NCBI GenBank assembly: GCA_022828595.1
Contig: JAKGHH010000001.1
Span: 70,986,401 to 71,050,400, forward strand
DNA: 64,000 nt
From: Nelumbo lutea
Lineage: Eukaryota; Streptophyta; Magnoliopsida; Proteales; Nelumbonaceae
Direction: 5' to 3'
The translations under genes were made by a program, and so were the position numbers. Shown piece by piece: positions 23,531-35,865 of this stretch. The notes under the pieces were generated by a model that worked only from the letters and a program-made list of their open reading frames with translations, was not told the DNA's origin and ran no database searches. Position 1 is the stretch's first letter. Each line of letters starts with the position of its first letter.

Positions 23531-24011
23531 AGTTTAAACCATGCTTCGAGTTGAGGTCAAGCCCAATAAAATTTGGATTATGGGCTTGCGAGCCTAATAT
23601 ATAAATAGCTTTGAGGTGTGAGGCATACGTCTTGACGTGAGGTGCACAAATTTTGCCTCAAGGCTTAAGCCTCACAACTTTGATGTGAGGTGTAGCTTGA
23701 GGCGCAAAAATGCATAAACCTCAAGTATTAATGATTAATTAGTGATTTAATACAAAAAAATGTATTTTATAATTTAAAACAGATAGAAAAAACACTTCAA
23801 TAATTATGAGGAAAATAAAAAGTAAAAATGAAAAATCAATAAAACAAATCAGATTCCATTAGCTTTTTCTTAATGTTTTAAGAGAGTTCAGTGCAAAAAG
23901 GACTATTGAAGTTCTTAGTTTCTTTTGGATAAATCAAGTGAGATTTTTCTTATTATTTTAAATGTAACGTTCCAAGTTTGTTATTTTTCTCATTTCTTCT
24001 CCTAATGGATC

Positions 24012-24069
<58 letters not shown>

Positions 24070-24505
24070 TGCATAGATCAAATCAACTAAATTGTTTCCT
24101 TTTTTCTAAATTGGTTTTTTACATGAAATGTAAAATGTTTATAAATTATAATTGTTAATTGATTAGTTATTATTTTATTTAATGCTTAAATTCCAAAACT
24201 TATTGCTCATAAACCTATACTTTATAAAGATGTGTAACTTCTATCATTTTAATTTGGTATATCATATGCTATTTTCATTGATTTACAAACTTTAATTAAT
24301 TTATCCTTAAACTTTGAGGCTTATACCTTGTAACGCCTCGAGGCTTAAGTCTCACAACCCTCACCTTTTTGGATTATTATGCATTTAACCTTTTAGAATC
24401 TTGGTCAAACTGAATTTAAACTCAAATTTCTAACTGGAATCAAATTCAAGCCTCATATTTTCTGATGAATCGAATTTGAATAACCAAATATTCAGCTGGG
24501 CTCGT
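23525..24505. mobile_element. MITE-like repeat interrupted by a second MITE
   Basis: The outer parts (23525-23608 and 24373-24505) resemble the element at 11342-11773. The inner insert at about 23609-24372 has ends rich in GAGGTGTGAGGC and, inverted, CCTCGAGGCTTAAG...CTCACC, and carries a long (TTA)n run. Boundaries are approximate. Confidence 0.45.
24014..24070. repeat. (TTA)n microsatellite
   Basis: About 19 perfect TTA triplets. Confidence 0.95.
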
Positions 24506-24665
24506 GAATTGGCGATGGCAAGTTATCAGGATGGCAAGTACTCGTGAATTCAAGCCTCTATCACGCCATCACGACAAACACAAGAGTTCAACTGGCCGGC
24601 CGGTTATCAGGATCAAAAATTCAAACGCTAGCAATTGGCGATGGCAAGTACTCGTGAATTGGATA
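24496..24665. repeat. Patchwork of short duplicated blocks
   Basis: ACTCGTGAATT occurs at about 24539 and 24648, with CTCGTGAATTGGCG at 24500. ATTGGCGATGGCAAG occurs twice, GTTATCAGGAT twice and ATGGCAAGTACTCGTGAATT twice, in shuffled order within 170 bp. It looks like template-switched filler rather than a tandem array. Confidence 0.7.
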
Positions 24666-24974
24666 GCGGGTAGTGTTTATTTAACTTAGAGAAGTTTCTT
24701 CCTTGTAGTTTTCGGAGCTAGATGTAGTGTGACAAATAAGAGTAGGGGAATTTTTATGAAAAAAAAACAAAAAAGACCAAAGAGCTGGGGAATTGTGTCC
24801 ACAGACTTATTGGTAAGAATATCAAAAAAACAATTGGCTATGGCCAGATGCTTTATTATCTCTATATATTTTGGGATGATAAGAATATTTGAGGTTACCA
24901 CATTACTAGTGACTGTCGGTTTTCATAACTTCGTTTTCTATAAAATAGCTTTGTTTTTTTTAAGAATCTCTACC
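24666..24974. other. Intergenic stretch
   Basis: No supported feature. Confidence 0.3.
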
Positions 24975-25225
24975 ATAGTTTTTAAAATCAGATTGGATTG
25001 GAAAAATTAGGAATCGGTCACTTGATTGGTTTTGTTTTACTCTAAAATCATTATTTTAACAAAAATCTATTGATTTAGTCAATAAACCCCTAATCCAAAT
25101 GGTCAAACCGTTTGAACTATCCAATAAATTTTTACTATTTTTATTTTTATTTTTTAATTCGAACGATTGAACCTTTTGATCCGGGAACTGCACCCTAAAT
25201 GATTCGTTGTCCGATTCGATTTAAA
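24975..25225. mobile_element. MITE-like repeat, copy 2
   Basis: Diverged partner of 16935-17227 in the same orientation, beginning CATAGTTTTTAAAATCAGATT. See copy 1 for shared landmarks. Confidence 0.6.
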
Positions 25226-25619
25226 GAAAATTCCTTCAACAAAGTAGTTTTTAACTTTTTTTATTTTAGGGGAGATTCAAATGTCAAATCCATTAATTCT
25301 ACCGCACAAAACACAAAACAACAAGTCGACCACCAAAAGAGTCCAAAAGTGGAGAGACGTGAACCGGTGGACGGCCGTACTCCTCGTGGCAAATCAATCC
25401 AAATTCCAAAATTCTAAGTTTCTTTACTACGTTATTTATTATTTTCAGAAAATGCTGATTAATTAAAATAGGATAAATTTTTTAAATTATCCTTATGATT
25501 TTGTTAATTTTCTAAATGTACTCTTGCTGTCAAAAAAATTGATTAATACTATTTCTTATTTCTGATAATTAATTAATTCTACTTTAATCGTTAATATCCG
25601 TTGAGAGGGGCTTCGTTCA
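25226..25619. other. AT-rich intergenic stretch
   Basis: No supported feature. Confidence 0.3.
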
Positions 25620-25850
25620 GTCACGACAGAGGCGATCTGGGCAGTTTAGGTGTGTAGGTGAGAGGTGGGAGGTGGTCATCGAGCATTTTATGGGAGGTGG
25701 TCTCTACGACTGCGGAGTACGGACAGCCAGGGGGTGTGCTGGTTGTGCGGTGACTACAGACAGGGGCGGTCGGGGCAGTGTGGGTGTGTAGGCAAGAGGT
25801 GGGAGGTGGTCATGGAGCATTTCTGGGAGATGGTCTCGGCGACTACGAAG
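25620..25850. repeat. Two-copy GC-rich tandem duplication, 134-bp period
   Basis: About 92 bp at 25623-25715 (with GAGAGGTGGGAGGTGGTCAT and GAGCATTTTATGGGAG) recurs at 25757-25848 with roughly a dozen changes. The GC content contrasts with the AT-rich flanks. A CCCTGAGTGCA/TGCACTCAGGG hairpin follows at 25898-25937. Confidence 0.65.
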
Positions 25851-27282
25851 AACGGACATGAGTACGAGACGAGTCGACTGGTTTGGAGCCGGTGGTCCTC
25901 CCTGAGTGCACCGGTGGTCCTCCATTGCACTCAGGGCAGAAATGGATGCTCTGCCTATTCAGGTTTTATTTATCTTTCGTTAGAACATATATGATGCTGA
26001 CTTTTTTTTTTTCCAACTATTTGGCCTAAATTTCGTTTTGGATGAGAATCCGATTTATTTGATAATACTCTATTTTTCAACCATTGTCTCTATTTTTCCA
26101 ACCATTCAGGTTGATAATGCTCTGTTTTTCCAACTATTTGATAATGCTCTGCTGAAATTTCGTTTCCAACTATTCCGGTTTTTTCCAACCATTGTAATTC
26201 GGATTTTCAACCTCATAATAATACTCTTCTTTTGATGTTTCTTGGGATCATCAGTTTTTTTTATTTGATCGTTTGCCTCATTTCATGGCTGCTGTTAATG
26301 AGCATTTCAGAGATGCTATTAAGTGCCTGTAATTGAACCAAAAGTGGTTCTCAGATTACATGCTAGAATTGATAATGGAGAGCGAAAGAAGAATAAATGG
26401 TAAAATAGTCTTTTTATCTTTCTGGTAATGAATATTAACAGTAAAGAAAGTATTAATCAATTATCAGAAAAAATAAAGATAGAGTTAATCAATTTTCAAA
26501 CAATAAGAATATATTTACTAAATTAACTAAACCATAAAAATAATTTAAGAAGAAGGTAAGTCTAGCATAGTAATTGATAATCAGGGAGGCGTATGCGTTT
26601 TCTTTATTTAGGAGTCAATGTTAACTGATGATTACTCAATAGTAATTATATTGTTAATTGATACCAATAATAATTACTTTCGTAATTGACATCACAGATT
26701 CACAGTACAATCAGCTAGTGGAGACGTTTCCTGAGATGAACAAAGCAGGTGCGGAATTTCAGAAGGAGGTCTGGAATAATGGGCTATCCTCGTCCACGGG
26801 TTTTGCTGGGCCAGTTGGGACTTGGGTGGGCAACTTACGGAGAAAATCGCGAATCGCGTAGCCTGTAACTATCATGGTGGACCGTGGATGGAACAAATGA
26901 AGACTACCCCATGCACCATAATAAACAAAACCACAATTTGATAATAGATATTAGAAGCCGGTGCTCACCAACAACCAACCAAACATTAACAAAAAACCAA
27001 GAAGGAAATTGCTCTGTATTCGCAACCCCAACTAGTTTGACTAATTTTTAGCTTCTTTCTTTTTTCTTTTTTTCTTTTTTTTTTCTCCAAAATCTGCAAG
27101 GGATGTCAAGTCAAACAAACTGGGTATTTATCCGGTTGGTCATATACCAACTAGAGAAAGAGTACAACATATGTATTTGGGTTATTGTGCATGCATGGTT
27201 GGTGGGAATGGATGAGCTCAAAGCTTTATTTTTCTTGGCCTATATACAGCTGCAGATTTGGTTTTGGGTCAATTATATAATA
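25851..27282. other. Intergenic; includes TTTTTCCAAC repeats and a short coding-like island
   Basis: At 26035-26215 the words TTTTTCCAACTATTTG and GATAATGCTCTG repeat irregularly. At 26697-26858 a GC-richer open frame of about 54 codons follows a CACAG and could be an exon relic. I do not recognise it and have no start, partner exon or domain. Confidence 0.35.
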
Positions 27283-27860
27283 AAGTTAAGGCTATTTATC
27301 GATCGGATTGGGTTGGTTTACTTACATTTTTTCAATTGATTTGACTTGATCGTTTTACTTAGAAATGAAATCGAAATTGATCCAATACTAAGTAAAACCG
27401 ATTTGGTCGGTTTGAATTGATTTGGATCGATTTTGTGAATGATTCTCTTGGTGTAAATGGTAAATAATTCAAGTCTAAGAAAACAAAGACTAGATGCCTG
27501 AAAATTAAAAATGATTTGATGGATTAAAACTGATATTTTATATATCGAAAATTTTATATATAATATGTATATTTCTGAAATAAAGCTGAAATATATATAT
27601 ATATATATATCCACAAATATATATCTGAAATATATATTAAAACTGAAATATATCAGATATATATATATATATATAATTATAATATCTGAAATATATTATA
27701 TATAATATATATCTAAGTCAGTTTGGGTCGGTTCGGTTTATATTTTTTTATAACCCGAAACTGATCGATACTAAAGAAAAACTGACCAATTCAGGTTGAA
27801 TCGGACCAGATTGATCGGTTTAATCGATTTGGGTCTTGTTATGAATAGCCCTAAATAAAG
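27283..27860. mobile_element. Possible MITE with internal AT microsatellites
   Basis: AAGGCTATT near 27283 faces AATAGCCCT near 27846, with TAA beside each end, suggesting a PIF/Harbinger-like target duplication. Inside are GGTCGGTTTGAATTGATTTG-type words on both sides and AT runs at 27590-27612 and 27657-27676. The evidence is weak. Confidence 0.35.
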
Positions 27861-28917
27861 CTACGTATTGGCGGACACCATCTACAAGTGGCTCGTCGTA
27901 AGCATTGCCACTTGCAAAGTTAATGATATTAATACTACATGTGTGATGTGTGGTCGTCGAATTTCAATTAAAATTAGAGAACAACATCAATAATAACAAC
28001 AACAACAATGTCTGAGTTGTTGAATTTGCAAAAATCCTTTTAATCAAGCCTCAGACGTTTGCCCATTTCCGCGTTAACTTTGATTCTGTATTCTGTACCC
28101 TTTTCATGTATTCATTTCAGTTTAATGTCGTATGTAGATATCTTTCTTTGCTTAAAAGGGATAAATTTATTACATTTCTATTTTTCTGTTCTGCAAAGAG
28201 CCCTTGCTAACAAGAATTTTTCCTTGCACGTTTCATGATTCATGGTATGAACTATGAACTTGATCAAAAAATCATCTTTATTAGAACTACAGATGTGCAT
28301 TGATTAATTGCAAGTAGCACTTATAAGTGACATTTTCCTTGTATAGTTGTATTCATCAAATGACACCATTAAATGCAAGTGACAGGACCTCATGTGGATA
28401 AAAGTACTAAATTGATGGGAGAGCTAGCAGCTACTGTCTGGTTATAAACGGTCTCACCCTCAAATTCCCAATCCACCACCACCTGGTCCACAATTCCACA
28501 TTCCCATCTATTTCAGATCAGGGCCCCGGGCCCCACCGGCCCAAAACTTGTCACATGCCCCATGTACTAGAAATGATAGAGGCCCGCCATCTGATGGGCT
28601 TTATGGAGCCCAAATATGCTGCAACCAAAGGTTATCCGGATCTTCTGTAACCACCGATTACAACCGTATGATCCCTTTAAGCCCAGGCTTAGATGAGTCC
28701 AACTGCAGTGTGATTTGGGTTTTAAACTTTAAAGTAATGGGGTGTGGGGTTTTTGTATGTTAACTATTTTCCCTTCAGGAGCCCCACCCCATAATGACTT
28801 TTCAAAATTCACGTACTAATGTTGATTAAAGTGATGTACCAAGATGCCGAGTGAAGTAAGAAAATCCACCACATTTCAAGACTTTGGACTAGTGAGTGAT
28901 TGCAATTTATTTTGAAA
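27861..28917. other. Intergenic flank left of gypsy element C
   Basis: No gene supported. A GGGCCCCGGGCCCC palindromic patch lies near 28523. Confidence 0.35.
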
Positions 28918-29775
28918 TGATGAAGGGTGATTTGGATTTGAAATTTGGACACGTCTACGTGAATCAGTATATACGACAGCTTGGCATAGGTGGATCGGTA
29001 CGTGGACATGACTCGACGCAGGTGACATCTCAGCAAGTATCAACTTGCCACGGGGCAAGCTCGAGCATGCCGATGTCCCGAGTTGCACTCTGAATTAAGT
29101 TCATCCCAGTTCGCGAACTGGAACAACGAGCTCGCTCCAGGCCCAAGCAAGTGGACCGCCTCGAAGACAACTCACCTCAAGCACAACTACCTCGGCACGC
29201 CACCAGTAGCTCGTCACAGGGTAGCTCGCTAAGGGGCGGCTCGACGTTCTATGGGAAGCTTCTCATCTGACAAAGTCATACCTGCTAGACTGCTCCTGCA
29301 TCCCTCATCTAACGGTGCAACACCTGCCAATTCATAAGGTTGCACCCCTGTCTCCCGCCTGGCGGCGGCGTGCTTATAGGTTGTCCCCCTAGCTGGCAAA
29401 ACCGTACCATGCAACGGTCACTGTAGCCTGCCTGCTCTCGGCCCCGACAGTAACGGCCAGCCACTCCGAGGTACAACCTGATAGCAGATCGCCACAGCAG
29501 GGATTTGGGATCAATCCCACTGAACCTGTCAGACGCCAGTATATAAGCACTCTGACTCCTCAGAGGCAAAGGTATCGCATATCCACCACTCTCTAGCTCT
29601 CATCTTCTTGCGTACTCATTCTCAACTCGCTACCGAATTCTAACTTAAGCGTCGGAGAGTCCCCTCCAGGTGTTCAACCCTGGGTCCCTTCGTCCTTCTT
29701 GCAGGTATCTCTTACCCGTCGCCAGCTAGAAGCCTTGCCACTTCCAGCTAGGAGTGGCCAGATTGCGCATCATCA
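28918..29775 (+). repeat. 5' LTR of gypsy element C
   Basis: 858 bp, starting TGATGAAGGGTGATTTGG and ending GCGCATCATCA. TATATAA lies at 29540-29546. It aligns along its length with the 3' LTR at 38171-39026 at roughly 85-90 percent by eye, so the insertion is old. The adjoining bases (TGAAA on the left) do not match those after the 3' LTR (CTTGT). Confidence 0.9.
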
Positions 29776-29777
29776 AT

Positions 29778-29795
29778 TGACGTCGTCTGTGGGAA
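29778..29795 (+). promoter_or_regulatory. Primer-binding site of element C
   Basis: TGACGTCGTCTGTGGGAA, two bases after the LTR, a mutated form of the sister sites. Confidence 0.7.
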
Positions 29796-29835
29796 CGTTT
29801 CAAAAGGCTTCTCTACCAAACTTTCACCATCATCT

Positions 29836-31530
29836 ATGGCGTCTTCTAGGGGGCACCTCCAAGCTCCCACTGTATGCATTGGACAGTTTACTGTACCCCT
29901 CAACACCTTCGGAGTTCCCACGCTGGACCTACCCCAGGTCGCTGAAGCTGTGAACTCCCCACTTCCTCCTGCGATGAACACCACCTTCGTTGAACCCGCC
30001 GTGGTGCCCCCCGCAGTGGAGCAGAGCTAGCTTGGTGACTTAGTGCAGTGCGTACAAGACATGCAAGCCCAAATGCAACAGGTCCAGCAACTTCAGCATT
30101 ACCACCAACAAGTCTTATGTCACTTCTACCAGCAGCAGTTCCCAACACTACAACAGAGCCAGCAACCAACCCAACCGCGGTGCCCCATAACACCACTAAA
30201 CTTGCAGTCGTTCGATCGCCACTGAAGTAGCCGACCTCCCCGCAGAGGGGAGACCTCCCAGGCCTCGTTCCATAGCAGGAGAGGACCAAGAGCCCCCGCC
30301 GCCTCGCAGCAACAAGGCAGGCCGGGGAGCGCCCGCCCCACCAAGGCCGGTCTATCCCAACACATGCAACCGGAAGCCTCATTGACGGGCAATCGTTTCA
30401 AAGTCCTGGCAACAAACTCTGGGCGAAATCCTTCAGCTCGCGAAAGCCAGTTCTAGTTAGACTCACACCAAGCCAAGGCTCGACTCGGCAGCACTGAAAC
30501 AACCAACACTAGTGCGAACTCATCCAAAAGGCAGCGGGGGCGGCGTCCCAAAGCCCGCCGTGCACTAATCCCTAAACAGCTCGCGGAGCTTGACCAGCCG
30601 GAGCAGCCCGAAGGTAAGACGGGAGCGGACTCGGGAGTCACAAAGGCCGCACCCCTCCTTTCGGTACCATCTCCCCTCTCTTCTGACCTTCTAACGGATC
30701 CCATGCCAAAAGACTTTAAAATTCCCCCTCTGGACAAGTACGATGGGTCGTTTGATTCGAATGACCATGTGGACTCCTTTCAGTCCCAGATGCACCTTGC
30801 CAGAGCTAGCAAAGCCTACATGGCGTCGCCTTCTCCACAATCTTCAGAGGAGTAGCGTGCACATGGTATACAGATCTCCCATCCGGGACAATCCTGAGCT
30901 TGGCGCAGTTTGTGCAAGCATTCACCTCGCACTTCATCACTAGCAAGAAGTGTCCGAGGTCGCAGAAAAGCCTTCTCAGCATTGTCCAGAAAGAGGGAGA
31001 GTCCATCCGAAACTACATCAAGTGCTTCAATGACACCTTCCTCTCGATCCCGAACTTGGACCCCGCGGTGAGACTCGCCGTGGCCAAAAGAGGAGTTACT
31101 CATCAGGAGTTCAAGTGGCATGTGGTAGCGAACAAGCCCAATGATATCACCGCCTTCCTCAAGCTCGCCAACCAGTTCATCAAGACTGAAGAGGAAATGA
31201 ACCAGAAGGTTGGAGCCCCAATGGAGAAGAGGAGGAGAGACGACGACAAGGCACACCACGAAAGCAATAAGAGGAAGAAGAGCAAGTCCCCATCCAGGGG
31301 AGACAAGTTAGGTTGGCACCCTCGACCTCCTCCAGTCGAGAGGACGAACTACACCCCTCTCAATGCGAGGCGAGGGGAAACCTTAATGACAATTAAAGAT
31401 GCAACATTTGTAAGGTGGCCACCCTGGATGAAGGGGGACCCCGCCACCAAGAATAAGAATGTATATTGCCATTTCCATAAAGACCACGGTCATAGTACCA
31501 AAAACTGTAAGTCTCCACGACGAGATTGAG
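29836..31530 (+). pseudogene. gag of gypsy element C (decayed)
   Basis: An ATG at 29836 opens the N-terminal segment MASSRGHLQAPTVCIGQFTV, kin to the segment at 55575 in the composite element. A stop at 30028 precedes a glutamine-rich stretch. The gag domain runs from about 30690 to 31200 (IPPLDKYDGSFDSNDHVDSF, then SLLSIVQKEGESIRNYIK) with a frame shift near 30822. The knuckle-like YCHFHKDHGHSTKNCK lies at 31467-31514. A small frame change at 31510 separates it from the protease frame. Confidence 0.85.
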
Positions 31531-32346
31531 GAACTCATTCGTTACGGGTACTTAAAGGATTTTGTACAGAAAAGTAATAAAAGTCAAGCAGATCAACAGG
31601 GGGAGCAGAAGAGAAACGCCCCCGAGTCCAGTAACAGGCGAGTCGAGCAGCAAGAACCACTCGAAGAAAGACCGGTTCGAGGGGTGATAAACACAATTAC
31701 CGGCGGATCCATCATCGCGGGCTGCACCTCGGTGGCAGGGAGGACCTCGGTCCGTGAACTAGAGTATGAAGAACGGAACCTGCCAAAGTGCCCATGGCTT
31801 GCAGACCCCATATCTTTCACCGAGGACGACGCGCGAGGAGTCCAGTACCCCCATGACGACGCGCTGGTCATAAGGATGAAGATCAATGACTTCGAGGTCA
31901 GACGTGTCTTGGTGGATTTAGGAAGCTCGACCGATATCCTGTTTAGAAGCACCTTTGACAAGTTACAGCTCTGGGAGAGTGACCTCCAACCCGCGAGCAC
32001 CCCTCTAGTGGGCTTCAATGGAGAGGAAGTTAGGCCCCTCGACTGAATCTCGTTGCTTGTAGAGATCGGGACGTGGCCCAGCATCGCAAGATTTGAGCAC
32101 ACCTTCCTGGTGGTAGACACGCCTTCCCCATACAACGCCCTTATAGGAAAGCCCATCACCCACGCTCTTCGCGCCATGGTGTCTACCTATTACCTGATGA
32201 TGAAGTTCCCCACGGACTTCGGCATAGAAGTAGCCCAAGGTGATCAACTCGAATCCCGAAGGTGTTACGTGGTGGCCCTTAAAGGGAAAGCCAAGCTGAC
32301 AGAAGGTGTTGAGCTTGAGCGGCCCATGGAATACCCTAAAGAATAA
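31531..32346 (+). pseudogene. Protease region of element C
   Basis: The frame includes VRGVINTITGGSIIAGC, then FEVRRVLVDLGSSTDILF, where the expected DSG catalytic triplet reads DLG, then a stop at 32046 and the region SPYNALIGKPITHALRA. With the serine replaced and an internal stop the enzyme cannot be functional. The AQGDQLESRRCYV segment that links protease to reverse transcriptase is kept. Confidence 0.8.
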
Positions 32347-32469
32347 GCCACGCCGATCGAGGAGACGATATCCATCCCGACTTCGAAGGAAGATCCGATC
32401 AGGACCCTCTAGATCGGAGCAACAGTAGTGGAACCCCTTCGAACTCGGCTGGTAAATTTCCTACTCCAA

Positions 32470-34365
32470 AATTTAGACGTATTTGCATGGTCCACGGCAT
32501 AAATGCCCGGCATAGACTCTTAAATGATTACTCACAAGCTAAATACTAATCCCTTAGTCAGGCCCATTAGACAAAAAAAATGCAACCTCACCCCAGAACG
32601 CTAGATGATAGTCGACGAGGAGGTTGGGAAACTTCTTGCGGCCGACTTCATCAGGGAGGTCCATTACCCGAGTTAGGTGGCTAACCCCGTTCTGGTAAAG
32701 AAGGCCAACGGTAAATGGCGCATGTGCGTTGACTATACCGACCTGAATCGGGCCTGCCCAAAGGACTGTTTTCCACTCCCCAAGATTGATCATCTAGTGA
32801 ACGCGACCTCAGGGCATGAGTTGTTTAGTTTCCTGGATGCATACTCGGGCTACAACCAAATCAAGATGGACCCTGCCGATGAAGAGAAAATGGCTTTCAT
32901 TACCGAACTGGGCCTGTACTGCTATAAGGTCATGCCCTTTGGGCTGAAAAATGCTGGGGCGACCTACCAAAGACTTGTAAATCAAAAATTTGAGCCACTG
33001 ATTGGCGACAAAGTTGAATGTTATGTAGATGACATGGTCGTCAAGACCCGACTTTTGAACTATTTAATAAGTGACCTACAATGCATATTTGAAATCTTGC
33101 GCAAGTATAATATGAAACTAAACCCGAACAAGTATGTCTTTGGTGTCACCTCGGAAAAATTCCTGGGTTACATAGTTAGCCGACGTGGCATCGAAGCCAT
33201 CCCTGAAAAAATAAAGGCCATCCTGGATATGACCCCACCTCGCAAATTGAAGGAAGTTCAGAGGTTGAATGGTCGTATAGCTGCCCTGAGCCGCTTTATG
33301 TCTAAGTCAATGGATCACTGCCTGCCTTTCTTCATGGCCATTAAGAAAAGTAAAGACTTCGAGTGGACTAAGGAATGCCAGGGCGATGTTTTAAAGCTGT
33401 ACCTCTCCGCAAGCGACAAGGTAATCAGCTCGGTACTGATAAAAGAAGTAAATCGGGTCTAACAACCTATCTACTATGTGAGTAAAGTTTTGTAGGATGC
33501 CGAGATTAGGTACCCAGAGATCGAGAAACTGACATATGTACTAATCACAGTAGCTCGGAAACTTCGGTCATATTTCCAAGCCCACATGATCATTGTCCTT
33601 ACCAATCAGCCTTTAAGGCAAGTACTGCTCAAGCCCGAGGTATCTGGGAGGCTGACGAAGTGGGCTATAGAGCTCAGCGAATACAACATTCGGTACGAAC
33701 CCCAAACGGCGATTAAGGCCCAAGCTCTGGCCGACTTCATGGTAGAATGCACTTTCAACACCACACTGCCCGTACTGATGGAAATCAAGTACATGAAGGA
33801 AGCCTCCACTAGTGCGGAACCAGCCCCGATTAGAACGAAGTCAACTTGGGACGAAGAGCCTTGGATCCTCCATGTAGACAATTTGTCGAATTAGTAAGGA
33901 AGCGACGCCAGAGTCATCCTATAAGGACCAGGCGGAGCAAAGCTGGAGTATGCGCTCTGCTTTGAGTTCACGACATCCAACAATGAAGTGGAATACGAAG
34001 CACTGATAGCCTGACTCATGCTAACAAACGAAGTACAAGCGAAGCAACTTGTCATCTGCAGCGACTCGCAACACTCGTGGTTAACCAGGTAACCAGCGAT
34101 TATGAATTTTCAATCGTACTTCATCAGACAAATTCCAAGATTTGAGAATGCTGAGGCCGATGCATTATCCCAGTTAGCTAGCACAAGCAGCAATTCCATG
34201 AGGACCATGTTCATAGAGAACCTGCCTTAGCCTAGCATTCCTAGGAGGGCAGAGGAGGTAGCTCCTATTACGCAAGCAAAGCCGAGCTGGATTAACCCAC
34301 TCACGAGCTACCTGCTACACGGACCCTCCCTGCAGATCGCATTGCAACTAGGAGGGTAGAGCGAT
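32470..34365 (+). pseudogene. Reverse transcriptase and RNase H of element C
   Basis: The longest intact part (32677-33462) has MCVDYTDLN, FPLPKID, FLDAYSGYNQ and the catalytic YVDD at 33022-33033. A deletion after WTKECQ removes the LTFDELKGYL segment, and a stop ends that frame at 33462. The RNase H continues in pieces (TKWAIELSEYN near 33660, EEPWILHVDN near 33850) with stops near 33895 and 34014. Polymerase motifs are well kept compared with RNase H. Confidence 0.85.
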
Positions 34366-35227
34366 AAACAGCAAAGTACATCATTATAGACGAATGGCTA
34401 TATAGAAGATCCTACACGCTCCCCTACTTGCGTTGTTTACGAACCTCAGAAGCCGATCTCGTTCTTTGTGACTCATGAAGTGTTGTGTGGTGGACACTTG
34501 GGGGGTAGGGCCCTCGCCCAGAAAGCACTATGGCAAGGATAGTACTGGCCAGTGATGAAAGTAGATGCACTCGAGCTCCTCAAGAAATGTGATAAATGCT
34601 AGAGACACGCCAATATCCATCACCGACCCGCTGCCAACCTGAACTTCACCTTGGTAGCGCACCCTCAAGCGAACGGGCAAGTGAAAGTCATGAACAGAGC
34701 TATACTCCGTGGACTGAAGGCCTGCTTAGCCCGAGCTAAAGGGTTATGAGTGGATGAACTACCCAGTGTACTATGGGCCTACCGAACTACTACCAAGACT
34801 GCCATGGGTGAAACCCCCTTTAACCACACCTACGGCACGGAGGCGGTGATCTTGGCTAAAATCAAAGTACCCACGTTACGCTTAGAAAATGTATGACAAA
34901 GAGGCCAACAATGATGAGCTCTGCACCAACCTCGACCTAATAGAAGAGGTACGGGACCTTGCGTATATCCGGACCGCAACATATCAGCAAGGGGTGGCTT
35001 GGTACTATAACAACCGGGTCAGGAAGCGGCACTTCCGTGTAGGTGACCTGGTCCTTTGGAAAGTAATGGTACATGAGCCCGGAGCGGGTAAGCTGGGGCC
35101 GAACTGGGAAGGTCCCTACTAGGTAAAACGAATACTCGGGGAAGGCACGTACGAGCTCGAAACATTAGAAGAAAGGCAAGTACCTCAAGCCTGGAACATT
35201 AGCAATCTAAGGTAGTATTACCTGTGA
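34366..35227 (+). pseudogene. Integrase of element C with catalytic core deleted
   Basis: The N-terminal zinc finger region (GGRALAQKALW, near 34500) is followed at about 34640 by a direct jump from HHRPAANLN to FTLVAHPQANGQ. This removes the core segment that in the composite element runs from KYLASPWPFAQWGID to the QNMGIRQN motif, including the first two catalytic aspartates. The C-terminal part is open in 34889-35122 and ends YYL-stop at 35227. Confidence 0.85.
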
Positions 35228-35261
35228 CTGTTGGCCCAAAGTGGACACTGAGTCACTCCGC

Positions 35262-35455
35262 CTGGGCAAACTAAGTCCCAGTCGCCTCTATGGCATGGAC
35301 CAACTAAGTCCAGTCACCTCTACGGCATGGGCGAACTAAGTCCTAGTCGCCTCTACAGCATGGGCCAACTAAGTCCCAGTCGCCTCTACGGCATGGGCGA
35401 ACTATGTCCCAGTTGCCTCTACGACATGGGCGAACTAAGTCCCAGTCGCCTGCTA
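35262..35455 (+). repeat. Tandem repeat, 33-bp unit, about 5.5 copies
   Basis: Units contain AACTAAGTCCCAGTCGCCTC and GGCATGGGC. The period is a multiple of three, so one frame reads as an 11-residue repeat (MGELSPSRLYG), but no evidence shows translation. The core matches the 97-bp repeat at 7526-7800. Confidence 0.85.
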
Positions 35456-35865
35456 AAGTCAAAAGCGCAGACAGCTCGAGCATCAACCCTACAATACCTA
35501 CATCACCTCGGCAACAATCACGGTTCGGGTCCATCAGAGGACCTACGTTTAAACAAACGGATTCTATGCGGACAGTTTGAGGCAAGAAACTTAGAAAAGA
35601 TCTTGCTAAGGTTACCCTCACTCGCTACCAAGCTCGATAGCTGGATAGTTAGAGGTAACTCGCGTAATTCGGGACGACTCCCACTTCAGTTACCCTTGCT
35701 TGTTGCCAGGTCGGTAGCTCGACAGCTCGGGTAACCTTTATACGCTTGACTTGGGTCAGAAAGGAACCATTCTAAGTAAAAACAATATTTCATTAAGTAC
35801 CGAAGCTCAGCCACCCGGGAACATGCACTCAAAGATCAGAAGAAAAAAGAAGAAGAACCCCAACA
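35456..35865. other. Noncoding spacer of element C
   Basis: Link between the tandem repeat and the end of the antisense gene. It shares short phrases with 7801-8160. No domain is seen. Confidence 0.4.

Noticed and set aside
27283..27860. A firmly classified Harbinger MITE
   Set aside because: The terminal repeats are only 8-9 bases with a mismatch and the TAA flanks could be chance in AT-rich DNA, so it is listed at low confidence only.
29699..30401. Several overlapping minus-strand frames in gag of element C
   Set aside because: They are shadows of the GC-rich gag frame and share no residues with any known family.
35327..35734. An 11-residue repeat protein
   Set aside because: It is the in-frame reading of a 33-bp noncoding tandem repeat. 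The related array at 7526 has a different period and no open frame.
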